A DNA stretch of 64,000 bases from Mesobacillus sp. AQ2 (GTDB taxonomy: Bacteria > Bacillota > Bacilli > Bacillales > Cytobacillaceae). The DNA lies in NCBI RefSeq assembly GCF_030122805.1, contig NZ_CP126080.1, positions 997,001 through 1,061,000 on the forward strand. Reading direction: 5' to 3'. A model generated the notes under the pieces. It was given only the letters and a program-made list of their open reading frames with translations, was not told where the DNA came from and searched no databases. Numbering within the stretch: position 1 is the first letter of the stretch; the number at the start of each line of letters is the position of its first letter. Shown here one piece after another: positions 25,021 through 34,446 of the stretch. The position numbers were made by a program, and so were the translations under genes.

Positions 25021-25035
25021 TGATACTAATAATCA
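25021..25035. promoter_or_regulatory. Fur/PerR-family box upstream of pfeT-like gene
   Basis: TGATACTAATAATCA matches the 7-1-7 Fur-family consensus TGATAATNATTATCA at 13 of 15 positions and lies just before the ribosome site of the ATPase. PerR or Fur control would fit iron efflux under peroxide or iron stress. Confidence 0.5.
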
Positions 25036-25184
25036 CCATCACTACCCTTAAAAAATACGAAAGCTGCCACCGGAACGGTGACAGCGAAAAGCCAGAGCAA
25101 AAGATACATATTGTGTTTATTATTATGTTACCATACACTATATGCTTTTGAAAGAATAATGCAATAGTCTAAGGAGAAAGATAG

Positions 25185-26123
25185 ATGACAACTAAAGACT
25201 TTTTTACCCACCCGCTTGGCATTGTTGTGTCGGCAGCAGGGGCAACCTTCCTCTGGGGAAGTGCGTTCCCTTTTATAAAATTGAGCTACGCAAGCCTGGA
25301 CATCAAGCCGGATGAAATCGGCGAGCAAATGCTGTTTGCGGGATACCGGTTTCTGCTTGCGGGGCTTCTGATCCTGATTTTGTTCCTGTTTTTAAAAAGG
25401 AATATGAAATTCAGGACGGAGACGACCAAGCCTCTTTTAAAAATAGGTCTGTTTCAGACATTCCTTCAATATGTCCTGTTTTACATCGGACTTAGCTACT
25501 CAACGGGCATCCAGGGATCCATCATCGCCGGCACGACGTCCTTCTTCCAGATCCTGCTGGCTCATTTCCTGTATCCTGACGACAGGATGAGCCGTTTGAA
25601 GGTCGCCGGTCTGATGGTTGGCTTTACTGGGGTTATTTTTGCGAACTGGCCAAATGGTGAATATGAAATCCACTTTGGCATCGGGGAAATCCTGCTCATG
25701 GGCGCGATGCTTGCTGGTGCGTACGGCAATATCCTGGCAAAACAGGGAAGTGCGAAAATGGAGGTCATTTATTTGACGGCCTACCAGATGATCCTCGGTT
25801 CTTTGGGATTGATTGCGATTGGTGCTTTCACTGTCGGACTGGTTCCTTTCGATTTTGACCTCAAGTCCGGACTGATGCTCATCTATCTGGCTTTCCTCTC
25901 TGCAACTGGATTCATTTTATGGAACAATGTCATGAAGTACAATCAGGTTGGAAAAGTGTCGCTGTACCTGTTCCTGGTGCCGATATTCGGCGTCCTTTTA
26001 TCATCGCTGCTTCTTGGTGAAGCGCTCCATTATTTTGTCATAGCCGGATTAGTCCTGGTTGTGGCCGGAATCGTTCTCGTGAACCGGCCTTCCCGTAAAA
26101 AAAACAGCCTCCCTGCCAAATAG
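25185..26123 (+). CDS. EamA/DMT-superfamily metabolite exporter, 312 aa
   Basis: Two EamA repeats with about ten TM helices. The first repeat starts at GATFLWGSAFPFIKLSY and ends near ATFLWG...NWPNG; the second includes GEILLMGAMLAGAYGNILAKQG, ATGFILWNNVMKYNQVGKVS and LFLVPIFGVLLSSLLLGE. Substrates of such proteins are typically amino acids, nucleobases or sugars; none can be assigned here. GGAGAAAG precedes ATG. The gap to the divergent ATPase gene holds a GCTGCCACCG hairpin at 25062-25084 of unknown role. Confidence 0.88.
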   Translation: MTTKDFFTHPLGIVVSAAGATFLWGSAFPFIKLSYASLDIKPDEIGEQMLFAGYRFLLAGLLILILFLFLKRNMKFRTETTKPLLKIGLFQTFLQYVLFYIGLSYSTGIQGSIIAGTTSFFQILLAHFLYPDDRMSRLKVAGLMVGFTGVIFANWPNGEYEIHFGIGEILLMGAMLAGAYGNILAKQGSAKMEVIYLTAYQMILGSLGLIAIGAFTVGLVPFDFDLKSGLMLIYLAFLSATGFILWNNVMKYNQVGKVSLYLFLVPIFGVLLSSLLLGEALHYFVIAGLVLVVAGIVLVNRPSRKKNSLPAK

Positions 26124-26136
26124 GGGAGGCTGTTTC
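26104..26136. terminator. Bidirectional terminator between EamA gene and yfkF
   Basis: Stem ACAGCCTCCC / GGGGAGGCTGT with AAAAAAAA before and TTTCTCGTT after. It includes the stop codon of the EamA gene in the loop. Confidence 0.82.
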
Positions 26137-26139
26137 TCG

Positions 26140-27318
26140 TTATGCAGATTTTGCCTGCTGTTCAGACGCGTCATGTCGGACAGCGACCAGTGCGATGAAA
26201 ATCAACAGCAGCATCGTGCTGATGACATAAAAGAAGCTGATTCCTTTCAGCCATTGGATGGCCAGTCCTCCAATGAACGGCCCGCTGATGCTGCCAAAAC
26301 TGAAGAAAATACCGCACATCAGGTTGCCTGCCGGAAGAAGCGGCTTTGGCAGCAGGTCGGCCATATAACTGATTCCAAGGGAAAAAGTCGATCCTACAAG
26401 CGTGCCCGCTAAAAAGAAACAGATCAGCAGACCGATAGTCGAATTCTCCAGCAAACCGGCTGCAGTAAAAGAGATGAAGCCGGACAGGGTAACGGCAATC
26501 AATACATTCCGCCGCCCGAGCTTATCGCTTAAGATCCCGAGTGGAAGCTGTGAGAGAATGCCGCCGATGGCAAAGGCCGGAAGCAGGAGTGCGACTGCAT
26601 CGACACCAATCCCTGATCTCATCGCGTACACCGGGAAGTTCCCGTTAATGCTTGCTTCCAAAAATCCGTAGCCAAAGGGAGGCAGGAAGGCGACCCAGGC
26701 ATATTTAAACACCTTCCCGAACCTCTTCATCGTACCGAAGAAAGAAGTACTGTCAGTGTCATGTTCAGGCCGCTCGTTTTTCAGCAGCCATACCGTCAGC
26801 CAGGCAGCGAGGCTGATGGCAGAGGAAAGGATGAATGGCAGAGCGGTATTTATTTTTACAAGCCCGATCATCAACGGTCCAGCTGCGAATCCCAGCCCGA
26901 AAAATAATCCATAGATTGAAATATTCCTTCCAATCCGATCTTTTGCCGAAAAGGATGTAATCCATGTCTGGGTGGCAAAATGGAGCATATGGTCGCCAAT
27001 TCCGATGGCGAGCCTTAAGATAAACCAGAACCAGAATGATTTCCATAACGGGAAAAATGCCAGCGAAACCGCGACGAGAAAGCCGCCGATAAGAATGATC
27101 GGTTTGTAGCCAAATCTGCGCAGCGGCGCTTCCATCAATGGCGAAGCTATCAAGATACCGATATATAATCCTGTTGCATGAAATCCATTCATCGAGGATG
27201 ACACGCCATCCTGTTCAAAGATGATCGCAATCAAAGGCAGCAGCATTCCCTGGGAAAATCCCGAAATGGCAACGATGCTGACGAGGATCCAGAAACGAAG
27301 TTTTATGCTTATATTCAT
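26140..27318 (-). CDS. yfkF: MFS transporter YfkF, 392 aa
   Basis: Twelve-TM major facilitator: N-terminal ILVSIVAISGFSQGMLLPLI, loop 2-3 motif PLRRFGYKPIILIGG, loop 8-9 motif GILSDKLGRRNVLIA. It resembles B. subtilis YfkF, a putative drug-type exporter; substrate unknown. It converges with the EamA gene through a shared terminator. Position between yfkH and yfkE agrees with B. subtilis order. Confidence 0.88.
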   Translation of the reverse strand: MNISIKLRFWILVSIVAISGFSQGMLLPLIAIIFEQDGVSSSMNGFHATGLYIGILIASPLMEAPLRRFGYKPIILIGGFLVAVSLAFFPLWKSFWFWFILRLAIGIGDHMLHFATQTWITSFSAKDRIGRNISIYGLFFGLGFAAGPLMIGLVKINTALPFILSSAISLAAWLTVWLLKNERPEHDTDSTSFFGTMKRFGKVFKYAWVAFLPPFGYGFLEASINGNFPVYAMRSGIGVDAVALLLPAFAIGGILSQLPLGILSDKLGRRNVLIAVTLSGFISFTAAGLLENSTIGLLICFFLAGTLVGSTFSLGISYMADLLPKPLLPAGNLMCGIFFSFGSISGPFIGGLAIQWLKGISFFYVISTMLLLIFIALVAVRHDASEQQAKSA

Positions 27319-27467
27319 GATTCATATTCTCCCTGAGTATTGATACTCTTTTGATGTTAACGATATAAATTTTTATGTGCAATGTTTTTTTATTTTTAAA
27401 TACAGGTAAAATAGTGTAATCTTCTTTGTGTCAGGGAAATATTTCTAGTTAAAAAGGAGAGATTCTA

Positions 27468-27851
27468 ATGGAATTTAAAATGAAGCCAGAGGTTGGCTTT
27501 TATACAGAAACAGGTTTTGGAAGATTGGACATTGCTGGGGACGATGAATATGGATTCAGGCCATACCAATTGCTCGTTTCTTCAGTTGCGATCTGCAGCG
27601 GCGGAGTCCTGCGCAAGGTCCTGGAGAAAATGAGGATGGAAATCGAGGATATCCACATCCAGGCGGATGCTGAACGAGTTGAGGAAGAAGCAAACCGTGT
27701 CAGCAAAATCATCGTCCATTTCCGCATTGCCGGAAGCAATCTCGATGAAAAGAAAATCGAGAAGGCAATGGTGCTGACAAGGAAGAACTGTTCGATGGTG
27801 CAATCTGTGGTCGGAAGCATTGAGGTCGAAGAGACATTTGAAATCGTCTAA
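27468..27851 (+). CDS. OsmC/Ohr-family protein, 127 aa
   Basis: Short OsmC fold with the two conserved cysteines in SSVAICSGGVL (about residue 44) and TRKNCSMVQSVVGS (about 107), the peroxidatic pair of the family. It may reduce organic hydroperoxides, though YhfA-like members have unknown substrates. AAAAGGAGAG precedes ATG 27468. It is divergent from yfkF and followed by yfkE. Confidence 0.87.
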   Translation: MEFKMKPEVGFYTETGFGRLDIAGDDEYGFRPYQLLVSSVAICSGGVLRKVLEKMRMEIEDIHIQADAERVEEEANRVSKIIVHFRIAGSNLDEKKIEKAMVLTRKNCSMVQSVVGSIEVEETFEIV

Positions 27852-27981
27852 TACATGATTTCCTTTCATAACATTTTGTTTTTTTATCTCCTTTGGAAGA
27901 ACTGATAAAGTGACTAAGAATGTTGGTTAAGGGGTACAGATATTGAAAAAACAATAAGAGTTAACAGAGAGGAATCATACT

Positions 27982-29043
27982 ATGGCAAACAAGATTTTCA
28001 TGATTTTAACTTTCGTCGGTGTTCCGCTGTCTGTCATCGGAACGCTGATGCATTGGTCGAGTACAATGTTATTTATCATCTATTGTTTGACGATCGTTGC
28101 TCTGGCCAGCTATATGGGCCGGGCAACAGAAAGTCTGGCAATAGTAACAGGGCCGCGGATTGGCGGATTACTGAATGCGACCTTCGGCAATGCGGTTGAA
28201 TTGATCATTTCCATTTTTGCGTTAAAAGCGGGGTTGATTGGAGTTGTTCTTGCTTCATTGACAGGTTCCGTGTTAGGCAACCTCCTGCTTGTAGCTGGGT
28301 TATCCTTTTTTGTAGGAGGACTGAAGTTCAAACGGCAGCACTTTAATGTTCATGATGCAAGACATAATTCTGCTCTTTTAATTTTTGCGGTGATTGTGGC
28401 CTTCGTTATTCCGGAAGTATTTGCGATGGATATGAATGAAAGCAGGACGCTCAGCCTTAGTGTCGGAATCTCGATTATCCTGATTGCGCTCTATCTTGCT
28501 GCACTGTTTTTCAAGCTTGTCACCCACAGAGGTGTTTACCAGCCTAAGGTTCAAAGCGGCGCCGAGCACCATGAAGAAGAACCGGAATGGGGAAAAGCCA
28601 AAGCGATCACGATCCTCCTTGCGGCAACAGTTGCTGTCGCTTATGTTGCAGAAAACCTTGTCCATACTTTTGAGGAAGTGGGCGAATCCTTCGGCTGGTC
28701 CGAATTGTTCATAGGGATCATCATAGTAGCGATTGTCGGCAATGCAGCCGAACATGCCTCAGCCGTCATCATGGCCTATAAAAATAAAATGGACGTCGCT
28801 GTTGAAATCGCCGTAGGCTCGACCCTGCAGGTTGCCATGTTTGTTGCGCCTGTTCTCGTGTTAGTTTCTTTGCTGTTTGAAAAGAGTATGCCTCTAGTAT
28901 TCTCGATGCCTGAAATGGTTTCAATGGCAGTTGCCGTGCTCCTCTCCATCAGCATTGCAAACGACGGTGAAACAAACTGGTTTGAGGGGCTTACACTTAT
29001 AGGCGCCTATGTTATAATGGGAATTGGATTTTACCTGCTTTAA
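27982..29043 (+). CDS. yfkE: Ca2+/H+ antiporter YfkE (CAX/ChaA family), 353 aa
   Basis: Eleven-TM cation exchanger with the two inverted alpha repeats: GGLLNATFGNAVELIISIFALKAG and IVGNAAEHASAVIMAYKNKMD, each with the essential Glu. It exports calcium in exchange for protons. AGAGAGGAATC precedes ATG. B. subtilis YfkE has a solved structure and the same neighbours (yfkF, yfkD). Confidence 0.93.
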   Translation: MANKIFMILTFVGVPLSVIGTLMHWSSTMLFIIYCLTIVALASYMGRATESLAIVTGPRIGGLLNATFGNAVELIISIFALKAGLIGVVLASLTGSVLGNLLLVAGLSFFVGGLKFKRQHFNVHDARHNSALLIFAVIVAFVIPEVFAMDMNESRTLSLSVGISIILIALYLAALFFKLVTHRGVYQPKVQSGAEHHEEEPEWGKAKAITILLAATVAVAYVAENLVHTFEEVGESFGWSELFIGIIIVAIVGNAAEHASAVIMAYKNKMDVAVEIAVGSTLQVAMFVAPVLVLVSLLFEKSMPLVFSMPEMVSMAVAVLLSISIANDGETNWFEGLTLIGAYVIMGIGFYLL

Positions 29044-29058
29044 TATACTAGGATTAAT

Positions 29059-29091
29059 GAACTCTGTTCCGGGAGGACAGGGTTCTTTTTT
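29059..29091 (+). terminator. Terminator of yfkE
   Basis: Stem GAACTCTGT / ACAGGGTTC followed by TTTTTT. Confidence 0.82.
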
Positions 29092-29150
29092 GCTGTAAAA
29101 ATGAACATGCTTTACCTCGCGCATCTCGATTTATCAACATAGAGATAGTT

Positions 29151-29462
29151 AAAGGACATTTCAGAGCGTTATAGCCGCCAAAATGTCCAAGAAAAGCAGT
29201 TTAAAGGACATTTCCAAGCGTTGGGACAGCCAAAATGTCCAAGAAAAGCGGTTTAAAGGACATTTCCGAGCGTTGGGGCAGTCAAAATGTCCAAAAAAAG
29301 CAGTTTAAAGGACATTTCCAAGCGTTGGGACAGCCAAAATGTCCAAGAAAAGCGGTTTAAAGGACATTTCGAAGCGTTAAAGCAGTCAAAATGTCCAAGA
29401 AAAGCGGTTTAATGGACATTTCAGACCCAAATGAGCAGTCAAAATGTCCAATAGAAGGTTTA
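29151..29462. repeat. Tandem array, period exactly 52 bp, six units
   Basis: Units start with AAAGGACATT (last: AATGGACATT) at 29151, 29203, 29255, 29307, 29359 and 29411. Each holds GGACATTT and AAATGTCC about 20 bp apart, an inverted pair. The array sits directly before the ribosome site of the next gene, between yfkE and the YczE-like gene. Confidence 0.95.
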
Positions 29463-29482
29463 ACAGAAGGAGAATAGGGATC

Positions 29483-30100
29483 ATGGCTTTTGTTTATCGC
29501 ACTTTATTTTTTATCATCGGGTTAACGATTCTATCTTTTGGGGTTTCGATGACCATTAAAGCAAATTTGGGGACAGGCGCCTGGGATGCTCTCAATGTGG
29601 GCCTTTCGAAAACGGTGGGGCTGACGCCGGGCAGCTGGGTTGTCTTTGTCGGGATCATCATGATTTTCATTAATGCCTCCCTGGTAAAAAGACGCCCGGA
29701 TATTGCTGCAATCATTACGCTGCTTATCACAGGTGTGCTGATCGATTTCTGGTTATTGCGCGTGTTCGATGACATGTTGGTCGCTGGATATGGGAAGCAG
29801 TTTGGAGTATTCCTTCTCGGGATGGTGGCGTTGAGCTTCGGCCTGGCCGTCTATCTGCAGCCGAGATTCCCCTTGATTCCTATCGATAATTTCATGATGG
29901 CATTAAGGGAACGATTTAATCTGAATTTAATGGCAGCGAAGACGCTTGGTGAAGTGATTGCTCTGTCGGCGGCGTTCATCTTCAAGGGACCGATTGGGAT
30001 TGGGACTTTGATTGTGACGTTTGCTATCGGTCCGTTGATTCAATTGTTCTTTCCTTACTGTGAAAAATTGTATAATAAGCTGCTTACATCCGCTCGATAG
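29483..30100 (+). CDS. YczE/YyaS/YitT-family membrane protein, 205 aa
   Basis: Five or six TM helices: FIIGLTILSFGVSMTIKANL, then GTGAWDALNVGLSKTVGLTPGSW, the typical signature of this family, and FKGPIGIGTLIVTFAIGPL near the C-terminus. B. subtilis YczE has been implicated in lipopeptide production, but the biochemical function is unknown. Start ATG 29483 chosen because AGAAGGAG lies upstream; a longer frame would run into the repeat array and is unlikely. Confidence 0.82.
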   Translation: MAFVYRTLFFIIGLTILSFGVSMTIKANLGTGAWDALNVGLSKTVGLTPGSWVVFVGIIMIFINASLVKRRPDIAAIITLLITGVLIDFWLLRVFDDMLVAGYGKQFGVFLLGMVALSFGLAVYLQPRFPLIPIDNFMMALRERFNLNLMAAKTLGEVIALSAAFIFKGPIGIGTLIVTFAIGPLIQLFFPYCEKLYNKLLTSAR

Positions 30101-30121
30101 TTATTTCATAATATAATTCCT

Positions 30122-30153
30122 GAGGTTCTGCTCATCTGGCAGAGCTTCTTTTT
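30122..30153 (+). terminator. Terminator of YczE-like gene
   Basis: Stem GAGGTTCTGC / GCAGAGCTTC followed by TTTTTTT. Confidence 0.8.
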
Positions 30154-30240
30154 TTCAACAAACTTTGGATAAAGTGGCGGAACTCCGAAAACACTATGAA
30201 CAAACTTAAAAGTTTCCTGTAGTGAAAGGAGTATACACCG

Positions 30241-31074
30241 ATGAAAAAAGCAGCAGCTATCCTTGTTATGACGATGGTTTTTATGATGTCTATTTTAGCA
30301 GTTGGTTTTGCTGAGGAAGGGAAGGCGAAAAAAGCGCCTCAGCCAAAGCAGGCGGAAAATGCGAAGTATGTGATCCCGAATTCAGTAATGAATATCACGA
30401 AGGATAATACGTATCCGAACCCGACTGAAGACTTGCCTTTCCTTCAGCCAAGTGAGCTTACCAAGAATTTGATTAAAACGTCGAAGGTGAAGATCGAGAA
30501 TCCGGATTTGATTCGGATGCTGAATGAAACATCCATCAACAGCACTCCATTCGCCATCGGCTACCGGGCGATTGTTTACCTTGGTGAGTGGCCGTTGAAT
30601 TATGAATCGCAAGAAACCTCACCGAACTGGGAATTCCAGAAAATCAATACGAATTATTTCGACAATCGCGGCGGGAATGCTATTTATCAAATCCATTATG
30701 TTCAGGAGCAGCAAAAGGTTGTAAAGGGCGGTTTGACGGCGAAAATCAAGAATGCGGAAGATGTGCAGAAAATGATGCTGTTGCAAGCAGCAAAGAAATC
30801 AGGTCTGCCGCTTGCGTTTGAAACGATTGTAGGTGCAGGAACGAAAAAAGACCATATATACAATATCCAGCCGAAGCGTCTCGGGTATCTTTATGCCTAC
30901 GCACCAGCCATCAATGAAAAAGGCAAGGTCACATATGGCGAGGTTTACCTGATGCTAAAAGGCAGCAAGAAATTCATTGTTGTCAAAAATGTTGTATCAC
31001 AAGGGATTGGAGCATGGATTCCGGTTCAGGACCATGTCAGCTTTGGCTTCGTTTCCAGTGAACGGCCGAGATAA
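30241..31074 (+). CDS. yfkD: YfkD-like secreted protein, 277 aa
   Basis: Signal peptide at residues 1-23 (AAAILVMTMVFMMSILAVGF, cleavage near FAEEG), then a YfkD-family domain with IPNSVMNITKDNTYPNPTED, EWPLNYESQETSPNWEF and LGYLYAYAPAINEKG. The family is restricted to Bacillus relatives and uncharacterised. GAAAGGAG precedes ATG. It keeps the yfkE-yfkD order. Confidence 0.88.
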   Translation: MKKAAAILVMTMVFMMSILAVGFAEEGKAKKAPQPKQAENAKYVIPNSVMNITKDNTYPNPTEDLPFLQPSELTKNLIKTSKVKIENPDLIRMLNETSINSTPFAIGYRAIVYLGEWPLNYESQETSPNWEFQKINTNYFDNRGGNAIYQIHYVQEQQKVVKGGLTAKIKNAEDVQKMMLLQAAKKSGLPLAFETIVGAGTKKDHIYNIQPKRLGYLYAYAPAINEKGKVTYGEVYLMLKGSKKFIVVKNVVSQGIGAWIPVQDHVSFGFVSSERPR

Positions 31075-31127
31075 GTCTTCGATATAATAGATAAGCCTGG
31101 TATCAAAAACGAACCAGGTAATGAGTG

Positions 31128-31164
31128 AGCCTGGTATTTCTGAAAAGAAACCAGGCTTTTTTTA
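31128..31164 (+). terminator. Terminator of yfkD
   Basis: Stem AGCCTGG / CCAGGCT followed by TTTTTTT. A second hairpin (CCTGGT / ACCAGG) just upstream at 31096-31118 uses the same sequence, so the two could exchange partners. Confidence 0.8.
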
Positions 31165-31286
31165 ATGCCTGTTAGTAATTTTTTCCTCTTGACAAAAGGT
31201 AGATATATCCTGTTTAACGCCTGTACATGCCGGGAATTAGATAGACATAACAAATTAACTCAACAAAATTAAGGAGGAAATAGATT

Positions 31287-32081
31287 ATGTCTGACAATAT
31301 TCTTTCTAACAACCAAAATCCAATAGGCAACAATTCAAACTCTTACAATATGAACAACAACATGTACACTTCATCAACGGAGAATGCATCATATGATCCA
31401 ACAACTGGAACAACAACTTACGCAAGCACCAATTCCGGTAATTCGTATTCAAACAATTCATCAATGGGCGGCTACTCCAGCAGCTATTCATATGATGACT
31501 CCAGCAGCTCTAAGTCTTCGAACAGTAAGCTGATGAAGGGTGTGCTGATTGGAGCTGCAATCGGCGGAGCAATGGCGATGCTTGACTCCAATACGCGCAC
31601 AAAGGTAAAGGACAAGGCGGTCAATGCAAAAGACACATCAATGAATGTCATCAGCGAAGTGAAGAACAATCCTTCTGATGTGAAGGAGCAGATGATGAGC
31701 AGCTTCAGGGAAGCTTCCAGCATTTTAAAAGAAGCGATCAGTGATGCTCAAAGCCTTTACCAGCGCCTGAATGATGATGTGTTCAGCAAGATGAATGAAG
31801 CAAAGTCCAATTCCTCTGATGCTGTGCAAACCGTCATGAACGCAAAGGAAGAGCTTAAGGATGTTGGATCAAAAGTGAAGGAAGCAGGAGCAACCGCAAT
31901 GGACAACCCGGTGGTCAATTCTGCTACTGAATCTGACTCTTCAAACACTGGATCAAGCCATGCTGCTGATGCGTATGCTACTGGTATGGAAAGCCAACCG
32001 TCTGATACAACAGGGCTAGGAAATACATCAAATGCCTTCACAGTATCGCCAGAAAACCAAAAAAATGATAATAACCGCTAG
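31287..32081 (+). CDS. YtxH-like general stress-type protein with Asn/Ser-rich N-terminus, 264 aa
   Basis: Residues 1-85 are low complexity, rich in Asn, Ser, Tyr and Thr. A glycine-rich hydrophobic segment (GVLIGAAIGGAMAML, about 90-104) is followed by amphipathic helices (NTRTKVKDKAVNAKDTSMNV, SFREASSILKEAISDAQ) and a disordered tail. The hydrophobic plus helical core matches the YtxH layout. AAGGAGG precedes ATG. Function unknown; membrane or envelope association is inferred. Confidence 0.75.
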   Translation: MSDNILSNNQNPIGNNSNSYNMNNNMYTSSTENASYDPTTGTTTYASTNSGNSYSNNSSMGGYSSSYSYDDSSSSKSSNSKLMKGVLIGAAIGGAMAMLDSNTRTKVKDKAVNAKDTSMNVISEVKNNPSDVKEQMMSSFREASSILKEAISDAQSLYQRLNDDVFSKMNEAKSNSSDAVQTVMNAKEELKDVGSKVKEAGATAMDNPVVNSATESDSSNTGSSHAADAYATGMESQPSDTTGLGNTSNAFTVSPENQKNDNNR

Positions 32082-32099
32082 TTAATGCGAATACTAAAG

Positions 32100-32126
32100 C
32101 CAGTCCTGGTCAAGGACTGGTTTTTT
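32100..32126 (+). terminator. Terminator of YtxH-like gene
   Basis: Stem CCAGTCCT / AGGACTGG followed by TTTTTT. Confidence 0.87.
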
Positions 32127-32216
32127 GCTGTCAACCATCCCATATATTTGCTTGTTTCTTTATTTAGCTACGAGGGTATTAACTAGTACAGTCAGTTAAT
32201 TTAGGAGGCTATGTCA

Positions 32217-33902
32217 ATGGAAAAGGAATTTAAACCACGCTCTAACAGGTGTGATTATGATAGAGAAACTGCAACGGGGAAAATTGCAATGGCTGCTTCA
32301 GCGCACCCAATTGCAACGAATGCAGCGGAAAAAATACTGCGTGACGGCGGCAACGCCATCGATGCAGCGATCGCCATCCAATTCGGCCTGAATGTCGGAG
32401 AACCGATGATGACAGGAATTGGCGGCAGCGGATTTTTCATGGTTTATCATGCGGAAAGCAAAACCACGAAAATTTTTGATGGGCATACAAGAGCACCAAA
32501 AGCCGCACACCCAGAACTTTTTTTAGATGAAAAAGGTGAAGTCATTCCGTTTAAAAAGAGGTCTACGCATGCTACAGGTGTCGGGGTTCCAGGTATATTG
32601 AAAGCAATGGAAGCGGCAAGGAAGGAGTATGGCACAAAACCGCTTGCCGAATTGATCGAACCAGCTGCCCAGGCTGCAGAAAAAGGAGTAGAGGTCAACT
32701 GGATTATGGAAGAAAGTCTTAATACTTTCGACTATCGACTCGGTGATCATGCGAAGGAATTATTTATGCCGGGCGGGAAGTCGCTTAAGGAAGGGGATGT
32801 CTACCAGAAGGAACACCTGGCGAAAACATTCCGAATCCTTCAGCGTGATGGCATCGAAGCGTTCTATGAAGGGGAAATTGGAGAAGCCATTATTTCTACA
32901 CTAAAAGAGCTTGGCGGAATCATGGAGATGTCAGATTTAAAGAATTATGAAATCTCCATTGATGAACCTGTTTGGGGAACTTATCGGGATTATAAAATTG
33001 CTTCTTCCAATATGCCGAGTGCAGGCGGGACAACGATGCTGCAGATTTTGAAAATCCTCGAAGGTTTTGACCTCAGCAAGTATGATGTGAAATCATGGGA
33101 AAAGTATTACTTATTTACAGAAGCCATGAGGATTGCTTTTTCCGATAAAATCGCCTTTTCAGGTGATCCGGAGTTTGGTGATATTCCGTTAAAAGGGTTG
33201 CTGAGTGAGGAATACCTTGCTGAGCGGCGAAAATTGATTAATTGGGAACGCAGGAACGATGCAATTGATTTTGGTAATCCATGGGTTTACGGGGAGGGTA
33301 AGGAAATTAATATTGTACGCCAGCCTTTCGAGCCTGAAAGAGAAAGAAGCGAAACGACTCATTTCACGGTAACGGACAAGTGGGGCAATATCGTTGCCTG
33401 CACTTCTACCGTTGAGCACCCGTTCGGTTCTGGAATCATGGTCAAGGATCATGGCTTCGTTTTAAACAATGAAATGACTGACTTTGATGCTATTCCTGGC
33501 GGCCTGAATGAAATCCAGCCAGGAAAGAGGCCTGTGAGCTGCAAGACGCCAACCATTGTCTTCAAGGAAGATGAGCCTGTTTTGACATTGGGATCACCTG
33601 GCGGGCCAACAATCGTAGGCTCCGTATTCCAGACGATTGTCAATGTTCTTGATTTTGGCATGGACCTGAAAGAGGCCATCGAGGAGCCGAGAATCTTCAA
33701 TAGTACCGGCCCGCTGATTGGCTGGGAGTCGGGCATCAGCATGGAAGCAAAAGGTGAGATGGAATCAAAGGGCTTCGAATTTGCCGATGGTCCATTCCCG
33801 CTTGGAAATGTCCAGGCCATCAAATTCGATCGTGAAAAAGGTATCCTCTATGGAGCTGCCGATTCCAGCAGGGAAGGGAAAGCAACCGGACTGGATGAAT
33901 AA
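32217..33902 (+). CDS. Gamma-glutamyltransferase family protein (YwrD-like), 561 aa
   Basis: Ntn-hydrolase that autocleaves before a Thr and transfers or hydrolyses gamma-glutamyl groups. The large-subunit part starts MAASAHPIATNAAEKILRDG and NVGEPMMTGIGGSGFFM. The cleavage/nucleophile Thr is in RSETTHFTVTD, with downstream GSGIMVKDHGFVLNNEMTDF and LGSPGGPTIVGSVFQ. There is no signal peptide, unlike secreted Ggt, so it is probably cytosolic like YwrD. Start 32217 has GGAGG eight nt upstream; the ATG at 32211 is too close to it. Confidence 0.9.
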   Translation: MEKEFKPRSNRCDYDRETATGKIAMAASAHPIATNAAEKILRDGGNAIDAAIAIQFGLNVGEPMMTGIGGSGFFMVYHAESKTTKIFDGHTRAPKAAHPELFLDEKGEVIPFKKRSTHATGVGVPGILKAMEAARKEYGTKPLAELIEPAAQAAEKGVEVNWIMEESLNTFDYRLGDHAKELFMPGGKSLKEGDVYQKEHLAKTFRILQRDGIEAFYEGEIGEAIISTLKELGGIMEMSDLKNYEISIDEPVWGTYRDYKIASSNMPSAGGTTMLQILKILEGFDLSKYDVKSWEKYYLFTEAMRIAFSDKIAFSGDPEFGDIPLKGLLSEEYLAERRKLINWERRNDAIDFGNPWVYGEGKEINIVRQPFEPERERSETTHFTVTDKWGNIVACTSTVEHPFGSGIMVKDHGFVLNNEMTDFDAIPGGLNEIQPGKRPVSCKTPTIVFKEDEPVLTLGSPGGPTIVGSVFQTIVNVLDFGMDLKEAIEEPRIFNSTGPLIGWESGISMEAKGEMESKGFEFADGPFPLGNVQAIKFDREKGILYGAADSSREGKATGLDE

Positions 33903-33909
33903 GAACCAA

Positions 33910-33942
33910 AAAGCAGGCTGGAATTTTTTCAGCCTGCTTCTC
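33910..33942. terminator. Bidirectional terminator
   Basis: Stem AAGCAGGCTG / CAGCCTGCTT between two converging genes. Confidence 0.78.
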
Positions 33943-34446
33943 TTATTTATCCACACTGGAAAGCGTGTCCGTTTCTGAATCCGATTTTTTGATTACAGAA
34001 ATGCTGCCGTCTGTTTCAAGGACGACAGCTTCCACCTGGTCCATTGAATTGATGCCGCTGGAACGTGCTGCCTGAAGGATTTCCACATCCAAAACACGTT
34101 CTTTGATGATTTTTTCCTTTAAGTAATTCCCGCGGTAAAATAACAATTGGGGATCCGATTTAATCAGCTTTTTGAAACCGTCTGAACGTATCGACAGCCA
34201 TGCCACAACATATTGCAGACCAATTAAAATAAAGAATGCTGAAACTCCCTCAATAAGGGCCACTTTTTTATTCAAAAGGATTGTCGCCAGGGTAGACCCC
34301 AGTGCGACCGTGACAATCAAATCGAAAGCATTCATCTTGGACAGCGTACGTTTACCAGAAACACGCAACAATAAAACAAGGGCCCCGTAAGCAAGGACAC
34401 CGACAACAAGGGTACGCCAGACGGCATCCCAAGAATTAAATATCAT
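33943..34446 (-). CDS. DUF421/YetF-family membrane protein, 167 aa
   Basis: Three N-terminal TM helices (TLVVGVLAYGALVLLLRVSG, FDLIVTVALGSTLATILLN, LIEGVSAFFILIGLQYVVAW) followed by the DUF421 cytoplasmic domain (PQLLFYRGNYLKEKIIKERV, ILQAARSSGINSMDQVEAVVLETDGSISVI). It is shorter than the roughly 220-residue typical YetF, having one compact C-terminal domain. AGGTGAT precedes ATG. Function unknown; some YetF relatives assist spore germinant receptor membranes. Confidence 0.88.
   Translation of the reverse strand: MIFNSWDAVWRTLVVGVLAYGALVLLLRVSGKRTLSKMNAFDLIVTVALGSTLATILLNKKVALIEGVSAFFILIGLQYVVAWLSIRSDGFKKLIKSDPQLLFYRGNYLKEKIIKERVLDVEILQAARSSGINSMDQVEAVVLETDGSISVIKKSDSETDTLSSVDK

Noticed and set aside
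29444..29482. Longer N-terminus for the YczE-like protein
   Set aside because: It would translate the last unit of the 52-bp array and lacks a ribosome site; ATG 29483 fits the family.
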